From Parietaria judaica (taxonomy: Eukaryota; Streptophyta; Magnoliopsida; Rosales; Urticaceae), in assembly GCA_954871525.1 (NCBI GenBank), contig OX940868.1, positions 16,282,556-16,346,555 on the forward strand: 64,000 bases of DNA. Reading direction: 5' to 3'. A program made the position numbers and the translations under genes. How positions within the stretch are numbered: the stretch's first letter is position 1; the number at the start of each line of letters is the position of its first letter. The notes under the pieces were generated by a model. The model was not told the origin of the DNA. It did not search any database and was given only the letters and a program-made list of their open reading frames with translations. Positions 1-12,455 of this stretch are shown here, piece by piece.

Positions 1-402
1 AAACGGGCCACAACTTCATTTTTTTTTTCTTTCTGTTTTAACGATTAACATGCAGAAAGTTTTTATGTGTTACACTTGATTTTTTTTTTAAATAAATGTT
101 ACAATTATGTGATTCTTGTTAAAAATTTATTAAAAAAAAAATACTTAGATAAAAGTTATAATAAAATTTATTTCAAACTTCACCTAAATTAAAATCCTGG
201 CTTCACCACGGGCCTACCCAATGTATCCAACCCAATCCCAACAAAACTGTTTATTCGGGTTGGACCCAACCCAACCCGACAATATATTGCCTTGTTTACA
301 TACCCAACCATAACTCATTCACGCGTTGCGAGACCGATAATTTTCTGCACGATAGTAAAAATTGGATTTTGCTACATGAATTGATTTTTATAGTATTCGT
401 TT
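1..402. other. AT-rich intergenic sequence
   Basis: No coding potential or element boundary recognised. A short tract near 205-300 is rich in CCCAACC-type words, resembling the degenerate GGGTTGGG-type repeats seen elsewhere in the window, for example near 15.25 kb. Confidence 0.4.
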
Positions 403-1597
403 TACCTCTAATGATGCAAATTAAGGCTCTAAATTAGTTTCTTGTTTATCCATTAGAAAATAAATCATATTAGAGAATTTATACATTAAATTGATGAAAA
501 ATATCAAGTACGTAAAGAATTCATATAGATCCTTTATTCCTTTTTTTATTTTTTTATGAATTTATTAGTAAGGACTAAGGTACGCGAACATGCAACACCA
601 AATGTGTCGTACACCCTCGTAAATTATAATTTTGTTTAAAATTAATCTCAAATTTTATTTTTATCCTTAGTTTCTTCGGTAAACGAAGGAAATGCCCATT
701 TGTGACTCAAGGTTTAAAAAAATGCCCATTTCTAATTGTAGTAATTATAACTACCAAAAAATTTAAATATGGACTAATATGCCCTTTCAATTAACTCACA
801 TTAATCTTAATTTCATTTTTTTAATTAAAATTAAAAAGCATTTTTTCGTTAAATGTAGCAAACTAAATAAATTAAAATAAATCTTTCCTATTTTTATGAT
901 TAAACAAATATTACTTGATTTATTCTTCCCTATTTTAACGTTTGTAACAAATTCTATTTTTGATTTTTTTTGTCCCTATAGTCAGTATTAATTTCGAATT
1001 TCTATCCCTATTAATCTAAATTATTTCTTTGCATTTTGATGAGTTTGTAATTATATTTATGTAACTATATTTACGTCACTATATTTACGATTTTGTACAC
1101 ACAATAAATCAATTTTACGAATTTTTAGTAAAGATGTAGCCTATAGTTATAAAACTGTAAATAAAGTTACGAAATTACAATATAAGTATGAAACTGTAAT
1201 TATATAAACGAAAATTCTAAATATTTACAAAGTTAATTTTGTAATTATAAATACGAATCCGTAACTATAAATACAAAAGAGTAACTACAAATATGAATCT
1301 GCACATATAATTACAAATATGACACCTTAAATAAATTTACGAAACTGTAAATAGATATACCAATACCAATTTCAAAACCGACGACGATGAAGGCCTTGAA
1401 GCGGTCCTCTGACCGGCACGGGTCTGCTTCTGCACCGACGACGATGAAGGTCTGCTCCATGGATCCACTTCTCCTCCTCATCGCGACGGCCAGCACCACG
1501 GTGACGGCCGCCAAAGCCACGCCCGGAGCCGCCTCGCTCTTCGCCCGATTCCGGCGATGGCGGTGAATCCGACGAGGATATCGTGAGAAGTCGAGAT

Positions 1598-1615
1598 CGA
1601 GCGAGCGAGCGAGCG

Positions 1616-1713
<98 letters not shown>

Positions 1714-1728
1714 AGAGAGAGAGAGATA
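1598..1728. repeat. (GAGC)n/(GA)n microsatellite
   Basis: A short GAGC run passes into about 90 bases of uninterrupted GA dinucleotide and a ragged GA tail, inside the MULE-like element. Long apparent reading frames across it are artefacts of the repeat. Confidence 0.95.
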
Positions 1729-1736
1729 GAGAATTA

Positions 1737-2371
1737 GATTGGTTATGCCCGAACCCGATATTGTATCTCTCGGGTTATCGGATATTGACCCGATAACCAT
1801 AACCGACATTATGGGCCCACTCGGGCCCAAGTATTAATTATGATTCATATTAATTAATAATAGATTAATTAATCAATGAATGGGCTTTTAGTAAGTCCAT
1901 TAATTGGGCTTTTAGAAAGCCCACTAGGTCATGACCATAGGGTATTATAAATACCACATCATGACTCATAATTAAACACACAAGAGAAACCCTAGCCACC
2001 TAGAAATTCGAGCTCCCCTCCCTTGGTAGTCGAATTTTGGCTTGCTCCCCGGTTCAATCAACGGTTGATCATCTAAACACCGACAAGGATCTAACCTATC
2101 CTCCGAGGTGTTTTCCGGTCATCTAAGACGTTCCCGAGTGACGTGGTGGACGAAATAGAGGCGCAACACTTGAGGCGTTAAATCCTAAATTCGGCAAGCT
2201 CCAGAATCAAAGGAATCGGCAGTTATTCGGTACAGTTGGCAAAAGTACCGAAGTTTGGTAACGATCTCTAAACGATATCTTAATTCTCGTAATTATTCTA
2301 GATCTTTATTGTTCGATGATATCCCGTGATTTCCGCCTCGGGATTGAGAAAAGTCATCGAAAAACCCAACA
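1737..2371 (+). mobile_element. Solo LTR, copy 1
   Basis: This is a 635-bp block nearly identical to 46959-47594. It ends in CCCAACA and is flanked by the 5-bp duplication AATTA (1732-1736 and 2372-2376), the signature of LTR retrotransposon integration. The first two bases are GA instead of the TG seen in copy 2. A TATA-like word (TATAAATA, near 1947) marks the likely LTR promoter. No primer-binding site, gag-pol or second LTR is present, so it is a recombination-derived solo LTR. Superfamily cannot be decided. Confidence 0.85.
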
Positions 2372-3215
2372 AATTAATGATAGGTAAGTTTTTAAAAGTT
2401 TTAGGTCAAAGTAACAAATTAATTAAAAATCTGATAAATATGGGAAGAATTCAACCATAATTTTAGGAAAATATAAATTCAAAATTAAAATATATAATAA
2501 ATATTTAATAAACGAAATTAAAAAAAATATAATTAAAATTAGGGTTATTATGGTCCAAACTTTATTTGAAATGGGTATAAATGAGTTAATTGAAAGTATG
2601 GGCATTTCTTTCAAACGTTAGGTGTTTTTTCGACATTTCATGAGTTTATTATAATTTCTTTTATAGTATATTATTATTTGCTTACTCTTTAACTGCACTT
2701 AAATTTTTAATCTCAGTTTGCCCGATTCTTTGGATAATTTCAGTCTTTATCACAATACGCAAGTAATAACACACACTCGACACGTTTACCGTTTTTCGCA
2801 TGGCGCACGAAAATCTTAAACTATATAAAATCTCATCAAATACTTAATAACATTTAAAATTAGATAAAACCTCAAAAAGTTTAATTTTTAGTTAAAATTA
2901 TTTATAAAATGAAAAATTTTAACTAATTATTTTAAATACTATTATCTTACAAAAACTTAAGCAGCACACTTAATTTATTAAGAAAAAATCGAAAGACCCA
3001 TCAATTTTTATAAATATTATTATTTTAATATAATTGAAATTTTAAAAAAAAAATGTGTTTTAAGAAGAAAGATAATTAAAAAGAAATAGACGAAACTGAA
3101 AATATTATTGAGAAGTTTATCAACAAAAACAAATAAAAGAATTCGTATAATTGTGATTCTAGCTATTTACATGATTTCTTCCTCCGAAAAACAAAACCGC
3201 TTTTCCGATCTCGAC

Positions 3216-3446
3216 TCAGTACCGCACGATCGTCTCGAAGCAGTTGAGACCGTCGAACTCCGGCGCTGATCGGATCTTCCGGTCCTTCTTCTCGCCGCCG
3301 CCTACGAGCTGTTTGCCGTTTCCGTCCTCGTGCTTCTCTGTCTTCTTCTCCGTCGGCTTTTCCGTGGCCGGAAGTCGCAGAGCGAGCGCCCTCCCCATGA
3401 AAAACTCGGTGCCGAGAGCGTCGAAGCAGCTGAACATCGAATTCAT
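3216..3446 (-). CDS. Small FDGL-motif protein, copy A (76 aa)
   Basis: An intronless minus-strand frame begins MNSMFSCFDALG and ends with SAPEFDGLNCFETIVRY. The middle is Lys/Glu-rich and low complexity, with no signal peptide or membrane segment. I chose the ATG at 3446 because the frame extending further upstream runs through a TATA-like word (3595-3602), which should lie outside the message. The ending resembles a small plant-specific family of stress or wound-related proteins that I know only loosely. The same P-x-FDGL-x-x-(F/I)-E-T-(I/L)-V core ends the 59-aa protein at 49.9 kb. A second, almost identical copy is at 39653-39883, and the retained frame in both copies supports a real gene. 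Function unknown. Confidence 0.75.
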   Translation of the reverse strand: MNSMFSCFDALGTEFFMGRALALRLPATEKPTEKKTEKHEDGNGKQLVGGGEKKDRKIRSAPEFDGLNCFETIVRY

Positions 3447-3594
3447 CGTCGCTCTTGAATGAATGGGAAGAGAAGAGGATTGGATCGAGTGTATAAGGAT
3501 GATTTCTTGGGAAACAAGGAAGGTTTTGGGGAAACTGGGAAGGTTTCTTGATCCGGTTGAGAGTGAATTGGAGAAGGAAAGTGTTTGGATTCGG

Positions 3595-3747
3595 TATTTA
3601 AAGGAGAGAGAAAACGCGAGAGACTTTCTTTGATTGGAAAATTCGGAAGCGCGTGGCGTCAATGGCGGCTTGGCTTAGTTGAAAATTAAATTAATTGGAA
3701 GCAACGATGCTATTGCAGTCAACGCGCGTTGACCTAGTCAAAGTCAA
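3595..3747 (-). promoter_or_regulatory. Promoter of small protein copy A: TATA-like box and W-box cluster
   Basis: Reading on the minus strand, TTTAAATA (3602-3595) sits about 150 bp upstream of the ATG. Further upstream, four TTGAC cores (W-boxes, the WRKY target) lie in either orientation within 3717-3747. The same cluster and TATA-like word are conserved in copy B. WRKY-type stress or immune control is an inference from the motif density. Confidence 0.55.
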
Positions 3748-5235
3748 CAGTCAGTTGGGTCGGAAGGAATTAGCTCGCCGGTACTGTTGGACCAGGACAC
3801 TAATAAGCAAGGGTAAACCCGGGTTGGAACCGGAGTTTAAACTTTTTGTTGTTATTCCGAAAAACACTTAGAAGAAAAATCAAAATGATAACATAATTTA
3901 CGGTTGATGGTGGCATAAGTACCCAAGTTGTGCTTAATTGAAACGATATAGACTTATTTTTTTTTTCAGTTGCGTAAATACCAAAGCTGTGTTTTAATGC
4001 GGATTTTGAAGTTCATCCCTTCCTAACGACGTTCTTCAAAACTTAGGTACTTTTCCGTTTAATTCTTTCTTTCATGTTCTTAGAGATTGATTCATCGGGC
4101 AACAAAGTATCGAAGTATTACTGGCATTTATTAACACCGTTAAGAATTTAATGAATTTCTCAAAACACGTCTTATAACACAATTTGAGTATATATACCAC
4201 TGAAGAAAAAAATGTGTATGTTTGTCTCATTTTAATAAATACTCAATAATGTAACAATTTCAATTCTAATTTATTAGTTTACATCTAATCATCAATTTTA
4301 ATATAGTTTATTAAAGAGATTTATAGTACTGTATAGTCAATATTATAGATCAATTCTTCAATTCGGTTTTTGATGGCTTTGTCAATATGTAAATATATTA
4401 TATATTTTTTAACCTAACCTAAGGTGTTTAAACTCGTTAATTGATTATATTATCTAGACTTTTAGACCAAACTAAAAAATTAGTGATTAATAAGGAAACT
4501 AAATTAAATAAGTTAGTAGTTAATCTTATTTTCATATTTTCTTTGACTTTCAATGAACTGCTGCAATAAAATTCAACACCTCAAAAGTCAAACTAAAGTG
4601 ATACGAGAAAAGAGTAAAATAATCAACATATAAACACTTAAATAGGATGTATGTGTGAGAAAAAGCTAGATTGTTACGTCGTATCTTAAAAATAATTGAG
4701 TTCAATTTCAGGGAAACGCAAAAAGTTTATATCACGTTTTCATATACAATGAATAAATAAAGTAAAAATATAATATAGCTTATATATTCCCAATTTACCA
4801 TATTGTCATATTCTAATTTAATTAAAAGCAGATGCAATTGGCTGATATTATTGATCAAATTAAACTCTACAATAATATTACAATTTTTTTGTATCAAGTA
4901 AAATAAAAACTCGTTTTTTGTAATTTAGTTCAATTATTGGTGCAAGTTGGCACCATGAACGGTGCAGAATCTATGCATGTTGATGTTGATTCTACGTAAC
5001 AAATGAAATCATTTGAACTTGAACCGAAATTAAATATTATTTTCCGAATCCTCCGAAATACATACACAACGAGATATGTGCTATTTCCCAATGTCAAAGA
5101 ACATGCTAGAAACCGTTTTTATTTCAATTTATTACTATTTTTAAATAAATATCTCTGACTTCTAAACTGTGTTGCTTGTCCTTTATTTATTTTTTAAACA
5201 TAAATTGTTACTTCTTTGGCACGCAAAGTTGAAAC

Positions 5236-7047
5236 CAAGGTTCGACTTATCCTGGATAATCGTGGATAATCGAGGATTATCGGTCTTACCGATGTTTACC
5301 GATAAATAATCCACTACACTAGTTATCGTTTTGGTAACTTATCGCCGGTAATCGAGATAATGGATAAATCATTCTCCAATGGATTATCGTTTTTTGCAGT
5401 GTAATATTGAGGCACTTTTCGGTACAATTAAAAAAAATTGGCAAAAGTTTACAAAGTTTTGATTTAAGCGTTTTTCTCTGAATTTCTTCAAATTTGTGCA
5501 AAATTTTTGGTAAATTTAAGAGTTATAATCATAGATATGTATGAATCATGCATTTTTTTTTCTTTGATATTTACTCATTTTTATGATTTATAGAAGATTT
5601 ACATGAGTTCAAAACTAAAGAGTTAGTTGTTCATATGAGTTATGTTCTTCAATGGGTAAAGATTAGTACTTTTGTGATTTTGAGTTGTTTTTTTGCATTC
5701 TTATGAATATATATTGATGAAAACTTGTTTTGATAACTTAGTTTGTAATTATTTTGTGATATTTAGAGGAAATTTGGATTTGTATGCTTGTTAGGCAAAA
5801 GTGTACAAACTTTTGATTTTCTAAATTTACTCAAAATATAGATATTTTTTTGACGATTTATTGTTTGTATATGCTTTAAAAGATTGTAGTTAGTATTTAG
5901 TAAGAAATATGTGTTTGTTGGTGATTTTTTCAGGCATATTTGATGATAATTCGGATTTCCTCATAAATGCGGCAAAAGTATTTGAAGTTGATCTTTTTGT
6001 GATTTGTGAAATATTCTACTTATTTTTTTTTTGGGTGTTTTCATTCATTAAATATTTTTTGAAATATTTATCTGAGTTTTTGGTGTAATTTATTTTAAGA
6101 TTTGACGATAATTTGGCTATTCACGTAATTGCGGCAATAGTCTTCCAAGTTTAACTTCTTGTGATTTTCCGGTAATCTACCAATTTTTCTTGATTTTAGC
6201 TTTCATTAAATATTTATTCCTACAATAATGTGAGATTTGGTGGAATTAAATTTGTTTTTTGAGGTAAACTTGTTTTTTGCGGCAAAAGTACCTATTTTTT
6301 CCATTTGTCTTGCTGTTTTTAACTAGTCTCATAATTCTTATTTTTGTTTAGGTTGAAGATGAGTAAAGACAATAATGTGAGGGAGCATTGCACTATGGGG
6401 ATCCGAGCAACAACTCGAGTTTCAAGTGCAATTATTGCGGGAAAGAGATCAAAGTTGGCGGAATCACGAGGATGAAACAACATTTGGCCGGCACCGATAA
6501 GAACAAAAATTTTGTGCAGGAGATTGTACGCACTTCGAACGTGCATGACTTGTTTTGGAACAAATATCTAAATATGCATATAGAAGCAAGTTGTGCCCTA
6601 GGAGATCGTCTTGTTTCTGCGGTCGGAGAAGTTGGTCTGAGACTCTGAGTATTATCTATTCATTATCTATCAATTATTTGTTTGAGTTTTTAGATTATGT
6701 GTTTGATAGTTGATATTTGTAAGACTATTTTTATTAGTGTTTTAGATTGGAGACTTGTGATTGAAATAAATGTGTGTGTATGACTTTTTATTTTTATTTT
6801 TATTTTTATGGAAGTGTGTATGACTTTATCTTCATATGTTTTGTGGTATGATATTATAAAAATATTTTGTAAGTTTTCCGTCGATAAGTATCGAAAATTG
6901 TCGATAATTCGTCGATAATCCTCGATAAGTATCGGTAATCGATAAGCTACAGTATTATTAGTTTTCCGTCGATAATCCGGTAATCCGTCGATTAATCCGT
7001 CGATAACGGCAAGCGATTTATCGGTTATCTCGATAAGTTGAACCTTG
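5236..7047 (+). mobile_element. hAT transposon remnant with perfect 8-bp TSD
   Basis: The 8-bp duplication GTTGAAAC (5228-5235, 7048-7055) flanks an 1812-bp insert absent from copy B. The ends are imperfect inverted repeats starting CAAGGTTCGACTTATC on the left and CAAGGTTCAACTTATC on the right (reverse complement). TSD length, CAAGG ends and an internal BED zinc finger all point to hAT. Both subterminal regions carry many TCGATAA/CCGATAA-type words, likely transposase-binding repeats. No full transposase is present. Confidence 0.85.
6360..6648 (+). pseudogene. BED-type zinc finger remnant of hAT transposase
   Basis: The frame from about 6388 contains FKCNYCGKEI...RMKQHL, a Cys-x2-Cys...His arrangement typical of the BED finger at the N-terminus of plant hAT transposases. 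An ATG at 6360 opens a different frame (MSKDN...) that must shift to reach the finger, so the 5' part is frameshifted. The frame ends at 6648, and the RNase H-like catalytic core and dimerisation domain are absent. Confidence 0.75.
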
Positions 7048-7115
7048 GTTGAAACCTTGTTATGGTCATTGCACATGTCATAATTGATTAATTTGAATTA
7101 AATGGCTATTTTGAG

Positions 7116-7396
7116 TAGAGCTGCACATTATCCGTCGCCACCCCTCGTCGCGACTCGTCGCGGTGGTTGCCGGCGCGTCGCGACTCTCGCGACTCCGAGC
7201 TTCCGATCGCGACTCGTCGCGACTCCCCCCCCCCCTCTCTCTCTCTCCCGCTCTCTCTCTCTCCGTCTCACAAAAACTCTCTCTCTCTCTCGCGACTCGC
7301 CGCGACCGCCCACGCCGCGACGCGTCGCGACGTGTTTTCTCGCGGTTTTGGCGACCGAGTCGCGACGAGCCGCGGCGTTCAATGTGTGCAGCTCTA
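7116..7396. mobile_element. GC-rich hAT MITE, family TAGAGCTGCACA, copy 1
   Basis: Terminal inverted repeats TAGAGCTGCACA...TGTGCAGCTCTA are flanked by the perfect 8-bp duplication ATTTTGAG (7108-7115, 7397-7404). Copy B has the empty site (near 41905). The 281-bp interior is strikingly GC-rich for this region, packed with TCGCGAC words and a CT-repeat. Overlapping reading frames here are composition artefacts. Related copies are at 51866-52108 and 33636. Confidence 0.9.
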
Positions 7397-7473
7397 ATTT
7401 TGAGTCTTCATAGGCGTAACGTCTCCACCAAGAATTTATGAGGTGAGTTTGGTATTATTATTTTGCATTATAT

Positions 7474-8298
7474 CATTAGAAAAGAGAAAGAAAAGAAGAG
7501 TTTTATTGGATAAATGTGAACGATTGAGTATGTCCACGTTAATAAGAAGAGTTTGCGTGGTTTGGATAAGGAAAGACGTGGTCAAGTCTATCTATAGTAT
7601 TAATCAATGTCTAATAAGAGTTTAGGGACCGAAAATTCCTTCAAAATTTCTTGAGGATTTACTTTTATTGATACCTTCTTTGTAAAATTCTAAACAATTA
7701 ATAACTAATACTAATATAATTTTTTGTAAATTTTGAGTTTTTAATAGAGTTTTTGTCAAAATTTCACTTTCAATTTAAGTATAAGAAAGTAAGGTCAACG
7801 ATAACTTAGTCCGGCGGATTTTCAGTAGATTTAAAAACCTATTACAAACTAAACAAATATTGAACTCGTTTAGTACAGCTTAATTTTTTTTAAAATTTAT
7901 TTATAATTTTATTCTGTAAAAAAAAATTGTTTTAAAAAAAGACTAATAGGTGTTTGGTAAACTGTTTATAAAATAGTTGTTGGTAATAAAAGTTCTTGTA
8001 AAATAATTATATTAGTATAAGAAGATTAAAATAAATTAAAAATTGTATTTTTATTTAAACAAAAAACAAAAAACAAAAGCTACTAATTTTAGATTTTAAA
8101 ATCCAAAATTGCTTTTGAGTTTTTTTGTAACAATAGTTAAACCAAACAACAAAAAAGTAATTTAATTTATTTTAAAATAAAAACAAGTCTTTCTATAGTG
8201 AATATTTATTTTAAAAACAAAAACAAGTCCTTTTAAACTGAATCATTAACAATAAACAAAATCATCAAATTATTTTGATTGTTACTAATTTAACGATA
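7474..8298. repeat. 825-bp segment duplicated without visible change at 27642-28466
   Basis: The two segments have the same length and look identical wherever I compared them line by line. That is far more similar than copy A is to copy B. This implies a very recent duplication or a conversion event. The left edge at 27642 shares the microhomology CATTA(G) with F-box pseudogene sequence. No gene is evident inside. Confidence 0.9.
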
Positions 8299-8319
8299 TG
8301 TATTTTTTTTTTGGTTTGC

Positions 8320-8735
8320 ATTTGTCACAATATATCTCTGCTTAACACTATGAATTAGGAAGTATTTATTGTATTATGAACAAGACTATAAGAATCTGCA
8401 AACCCCATAGCAATGGATCAAATAAGGCCCAATAGCGAAACCCAGAAAGAGAAGGCCTATATATATTAGCCCATTTCTGTGTGTTGTTTCTTGTATCGTT
8501 TTGCTTCATGTTTTGCTTCATTCAATTTTTTATTTTTATTTTTATATATATATATTTTATTTTGCATTTTTCAAAATACATCTTTGCTTAACAATACGAA
8601 CTAGGAAGTATTTACAGACCTTTTTGTATTATGAATATAACTATAAGAATCTGCAAAGCCCATAGCAATGTATCAGATTAGGCCCAACAGCGAAACCGTG
8701 AAAGAGAAGGCCTTTAATTAGCCCAATTAAGGTTT
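8320..8735. repeat. Local tandem duplication (two diverged units)
   Basis: Two diverged copies of a roughly 150-170 bp block lie at about 8320-8465 and 8565-8735. Both contain a CTTAACA...TAGGAAGTATTTA core and a GAGAAGGCCT ending. A third, single copy sits at about 44930-45090 in the partner duplication. No coding potential. Confidence 0.65.
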
Positions 8736-8965
8736 CAAATATCACAAAATTAATCCCGGCATAAGGATGTAACTATACGTCAACTAGGACGGCATGGGTC
8801 TAAACTCATTTATTAGTGCCATAAGTACGTATGGATATGTTAAATGTCAAGTCACTTTTTTCGTTCAATTTTAATTTTAACCAACGTATGTTAATTAAAC
8901 AATCTACATGGCAATAGAAAAATGCCCACATGACATTTCTACGCCATCTGCCACACCTCTCTCTC

Positions 8966-9727
8966 TCAATATTCAAGTAAAAATATCTCAAACAAATATA
9001 ATCAAACAAACATATATTAAACTATGTAAAACGTGAAAATAAGAGATTAAACGGTGTGTGAATGTAAATAGAATTGAGAATGAAAATTTTTAAAAGACTA
9101 AAGATTTCACTACTTGAATAAAATTCAATATGAAATATATATTAATTATATTGGTCGGGTCGGAGACCCCGACCAAAGGTTTTGGACTTGACTCCGACCA
9201 TAATAATAGTCGCGTCTGGCCCGATCTGACTTAATCTTGAGCGGGTTAGATTGGAGTCGAGTCTCTAACGGATCGGGTTGGGCCATCGGACCATCGAGTT
9301 GGGTTTAAAATGTTCGCTCCTACAAGAAATGATAGGTGAACATGGTGTCGGTGGTATCATCTATTTGCAAATTGAAGAAGAAGAAGAAGAAGAAGAAGAA
9401 GAAGCAATCTCATATTTTGGACCTTTTGGAAGTTTCATAATAAGATTAAGCCCATTTTTAAAAGATAAGGCCCATGTTTCTCCCATAAAAAATACCCATA
9501 AAAATTTAATTATTTTTTACCTAAATTTGTATTTTAATACAAAATATATGGAGCTAGGATAGTAGTTTTCAAATAGAAAAATAAGCCTTTTTTAACATCT
9601 AACCTTGAAAATATATATTTTTTGCACATAAAACTAATTTTTCTTTTGATGACGTATTTTTATCCTTTGACAAAATCAAATTTATTAAGGACCAAATTTT
9701 AGAGAGTGTATTTAATTAATCAATAAA
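8966..9727. other. Intergenic spacer with (GAA)n tract
   Basis: The spacer contains a (GAA)n run near 9375-9403. From about 9430 it is homologous to 28650-28960, the sequence that precedes F-box copy 2, and the part around 9330-9560 also resembles 50705-50960. No gene seen. Confidence 0.6.
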
Positions 9728-9830
9728 TGGTAACGGGATGCCCCTTGAGCCCCGCCATGCCCTTTCGCGATCTGAATCACGAACTTTATGTTTACAAGTT
9801 CGGATCTCGATTTTCAGATTAGACTTTTTG
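9728..9830 (+). pseudogene. Deleted remnant of F-box first exon
   Basis: Compared with 29603-29810, this copy retains the ATG-GTAACGGGATG start region but has lost about 100 bp, including the GC-rich coding core and the candidate splice donor. The deletion edges share a CCCTT/CTTT microhomology. The remaining frame gives only about 31 codons and does not connect in phase to the F-box exon. Confidence 0.6.
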
Positions 9831-10108
9831 GATTAGATTACAACCCCTAGAATTCCTGAGCTGCCATAGATTCTTCAATTTCATCTCGTTCTCCCCCAAA
9901 TTTGATTTCTGAAACTTAAATTAATCAAAAGCTGGTGAATTTGGACCTCTGATCGTCATTGTTTTGACTGAAGCTATGAAAATAGTAAAGAATTTTAGGG
10001 TTTTCTTTCTTAATACATGGAGAGATAGCTAGGGTTTTCTGTGTTTTATGCTTCACACTTCTGATTGTTATTTATATATTCACTTAGAATAATCTCTTCT
10101 CTTATTAG

Positions 10109-11306
10109 GGTTGATGGTCCACAGTCAGAAGCCAAAGTGGCAGAGTTGATCTCTCTTTTACCGAAAGATATTGTCGCGGAAATTTTGTCGCGGGTTCCGC
10201 CTGACTCTCTGGTCGAAGCCAAGCGCGTTAGCAAGTCTTGGTACGCGCTTATCACCGAGCTTATCAGCAATGTTGTGTTTGTTTCCAAACACCTTTACAA
10301 TACGAAGAACCAGTCTTCAAAGTGCTTAGCTTTCAGTGACCTTAAATTCAATCCCGCTGGTAACCGAGTGGAGCTACACGAAGAGACATTTTCGTTGATC
10401 ACCATTTTCAACGATCAGACTCCTTCCATAATTGAAGAATTCGATCTCCTGCTGCCTCCGCCTGAAGTCTTCGATTATCCTGGTCCGCGGAGGGTGATTT
10501 TTCAATGCGATGGGATTGTGTGCCTTGTTCAATTACCACGCACCATTTATATTTGCAACCCTGTGTTGCACGAATGCAGGATCGTTCCAGAGTTCGGGAG
10601 TTCTGATTTTGAAGCAATAGGAATCGGGTATGATTCTAGAGCAAAGGATTACAAGTTGGTTATGATTTTTAATGATGGAGTTTACCAATCCAAGGTTTAT
10701 TCTTTAAATCACGATTCTTGGAAAGTGATCAAGATGCCCGAGGATCTGAACATAAGACGCTTTAATGCTTGTTATGAAGGAGCATTTTACTGGAGTGGAG
10801 CTTGTTATTGGTTGGTAGAAGGTATGGAGGCATTGAGGATGGTTTGCTTCGATATATGTGATGAGGAATTTTATGTCATGAATCTCCCGGAGATACATGG
10901 AAGAAAAAACCGGACGGCGGTACGCTTAAATTTGACTACATGGAATGATTCCTTAGCTTTGCATATATACTATGTAGATTACAATTTGAGACATGTGGGT
11001 AATTCTCCGCTTTCCTTTGAGATATTTGTGGCCGATGGCCACTCTGCTTTTAAGAGCAAAGGTTGTCCTTCTTGGATCCAACGATGTGTTTCTCCACCGC
11101 TTGAAGGTATTTGGGTTACATTTTCGCCCATCGAGGACGATGAATTACTTTTACATTGTAAAGATTACCGTCTAAGCACGTATAATATCCGTACCCACAA
11201 GCGGAATGAAGTTATGGGTCAAGATACGGATGCATTATGCGATTGGCTTTTTTTCTATGAAAAGAGTCTCGTTTCTGTCAAGAAGATGAAGAAACTCTCA
11301 ACTTAG
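10109..11306 (+). CDS. F-box/FBA protein, copy 1 (start codon lost)
   Basis: A continuous frame of about 398 codons runs from a plausible splice acceptor (CTTATTAG, ending 10108). An F-box (LLPKDIVAEILSRVPPDS...) is near its start, followed by an F-box-associated domain with CNPVLHECRIVP and YDSRAKDYKLV. Such proteins act as substrate receptors of SCF ubiquitin ligases. It differs from copy 2 (30089-31283) by only about five residues, including a 3-nt indel near residue 340. No in-frame ATG precedes the F-box: the position that is ATG in the 26.5 kb pseudogene is GTG here, and the upstream exon of copy 2 is deleted here. It is probably a young pseudogene or relies on an unseen start. Confidence 0.7.
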
Positions 11307-12455
11307 CGACGAGAAGATAAGGGCGATTGATCAAAGAAAAATCGGAACGTAAGTAGCGGATTTGGAGTTTCTAGCATGGCCTTGCTTTTAATGTTTTAAA
11401 ATTTGGTTTTGGTGAAGTTAATTTATTTCAGATGTTACTATTCTAGTTTATTTGGAAGAATAGTTTGGTTGCATTGTGTTTCATGAGTCCTAATTAACTT
11501 TGTTTCTTGTTATTTCTTTGAATAATTATATTGCATATATAAATTAAATTTGAGTACTCTATTTATTCCTTGAGACTTTGTTATGTAAAAATATAGATAA
11601 TCCGAATAATTTATGAATGTTTCATCTTAAGAAACACAATTTTCTTGAACTGTATCATGACTCGAGTTGCCTATTACACTTTAAAAAAAAAAAAAAAATC
11701 ATTTTGTATAGCTTTACAAATGGAAACCCACTTTTATTTATATTATAAAATTGATAATAAGACCCAAATGATAAAAAAAAATGGAGATTTTATTATTAAA
11801 ATCTTGGAGTCTTTTAACTTTTCTCAATTTTTTTTTTATTGTTTTGAATGGTTTATTATTTGATTTTAATGTGTTTTATTTGTTTCCGATATTAATCTTC
11901 TTGCATAGTATCATTCAAGTGATTTAAACTGTTAACATTCGAGATAACTCGAGTTATCTACATTACCAAACTTTGTAGCATCATAAATTATATAATTCGT
12001 CCATACAAAACTTCATATATTTCTCGCATAGATTTGAGGAACAATGATCTTGTTCTTAGATGAAATATATTTCTCGTGGATTATTGGGAAGAATAATTGG
12101 TTGTTCTTGCATAGGATTATTAATTTCAGTACTTTACTTTGTGATATTTGTTTTGTAACAACATAGATAATCCGAATAATTTATAAGCGTTTTATCTAAA
12201 AAAACGGAATCTTCTCGCATAGTAGCATCCAAGTGATTTTAAGTGTTATCATTCGAAATAACTCGAGTTATCTACATAGCCAAACTTTGTAGATAACTTT
12301 GCATTTCATCAAAAACTCTCTATGCACTAACATTTCCACATTTCAAGTATTTCTCGCGTAGATTTGAGTAACAATGACCCACATCTGAAGATCTTCTAAT
12401 GTTGACACAATTGGATACATTGTGAGCTTATGAAACAAAGTACACAATAGAGGTG
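11307..12455. other. F-box 3' flank, AT-rich
   Basis: Homologous to the 3' flank of copy 2 (31284-33360) and to 38463-38870. It contains two diverged copies of a block with GATAATCCGAATAATTTAT (near 11597 and 12167). The site near 12115-12135 is empty where copy 2 carries the foldback element. No gene. Confidence 0.6.

Larger units (their letters stand above)
677..2651. mobile_element. Non-autonomous MULE-like element, split by a solo LTR
   Basis: Copy B reads straight through this site (near 39180), so copy A holds an insertion. It is flanked by an imperfect 9-bp duplication, TAGTTTCTT (668-676) and TAATTTCTT (2652-2660). Both ends carry inverted AAATGCCCAT words near 691 and 2600, and a 9-bp TSD with subterminal inverted repeats fits Mutator-like elements. 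No transposase is visible. A related end recurs at 63.87-64.0 kb. The element is interrupted by a solo LTR (1737-2371) and contains a long GA microsatellite. Family assignment is inference. Confidence 0.55.
403..8965. repeat. Segmental duplication copy A (partner 38874-45260)
   Basis: The stretch starting at TACCTCTAATGAT (403) aligns by eye with the stretch starting at 38874. The two remain colinear through the 76-aa gene, its promoter and downstream sequence to about 8965 versus 45260. Copy A is longer here because it carries three transposon insertions (677-2651, 5236-7047, 7116-7396) for which copy B shows empty sites. Copy B carries its own tandem-repeat insertion. The boundaries are approximate. 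Confidence 0.8.

Noticed and set aside
1372..1830. 152-codon minus-strand frame
   Set aside because: It is generated mainly by the GA microsatellite (poly Leu-Ser) and the LTR edge, with no domain.
7102..7441. Several overlapping 76-103 codon frames on both strands
   Set aside because: They lie inside the GC-rich MITE and its TCGCGAC and CT repeats; composition removes stops in all frames.
10065..10108. In-frame extension upstream of F-box copy 1 as a coding start
   Set aside because: It begins at TTG, not ATG, and crosses a good polypyrimidine tract and splice acceptor, so it is more likely intron.
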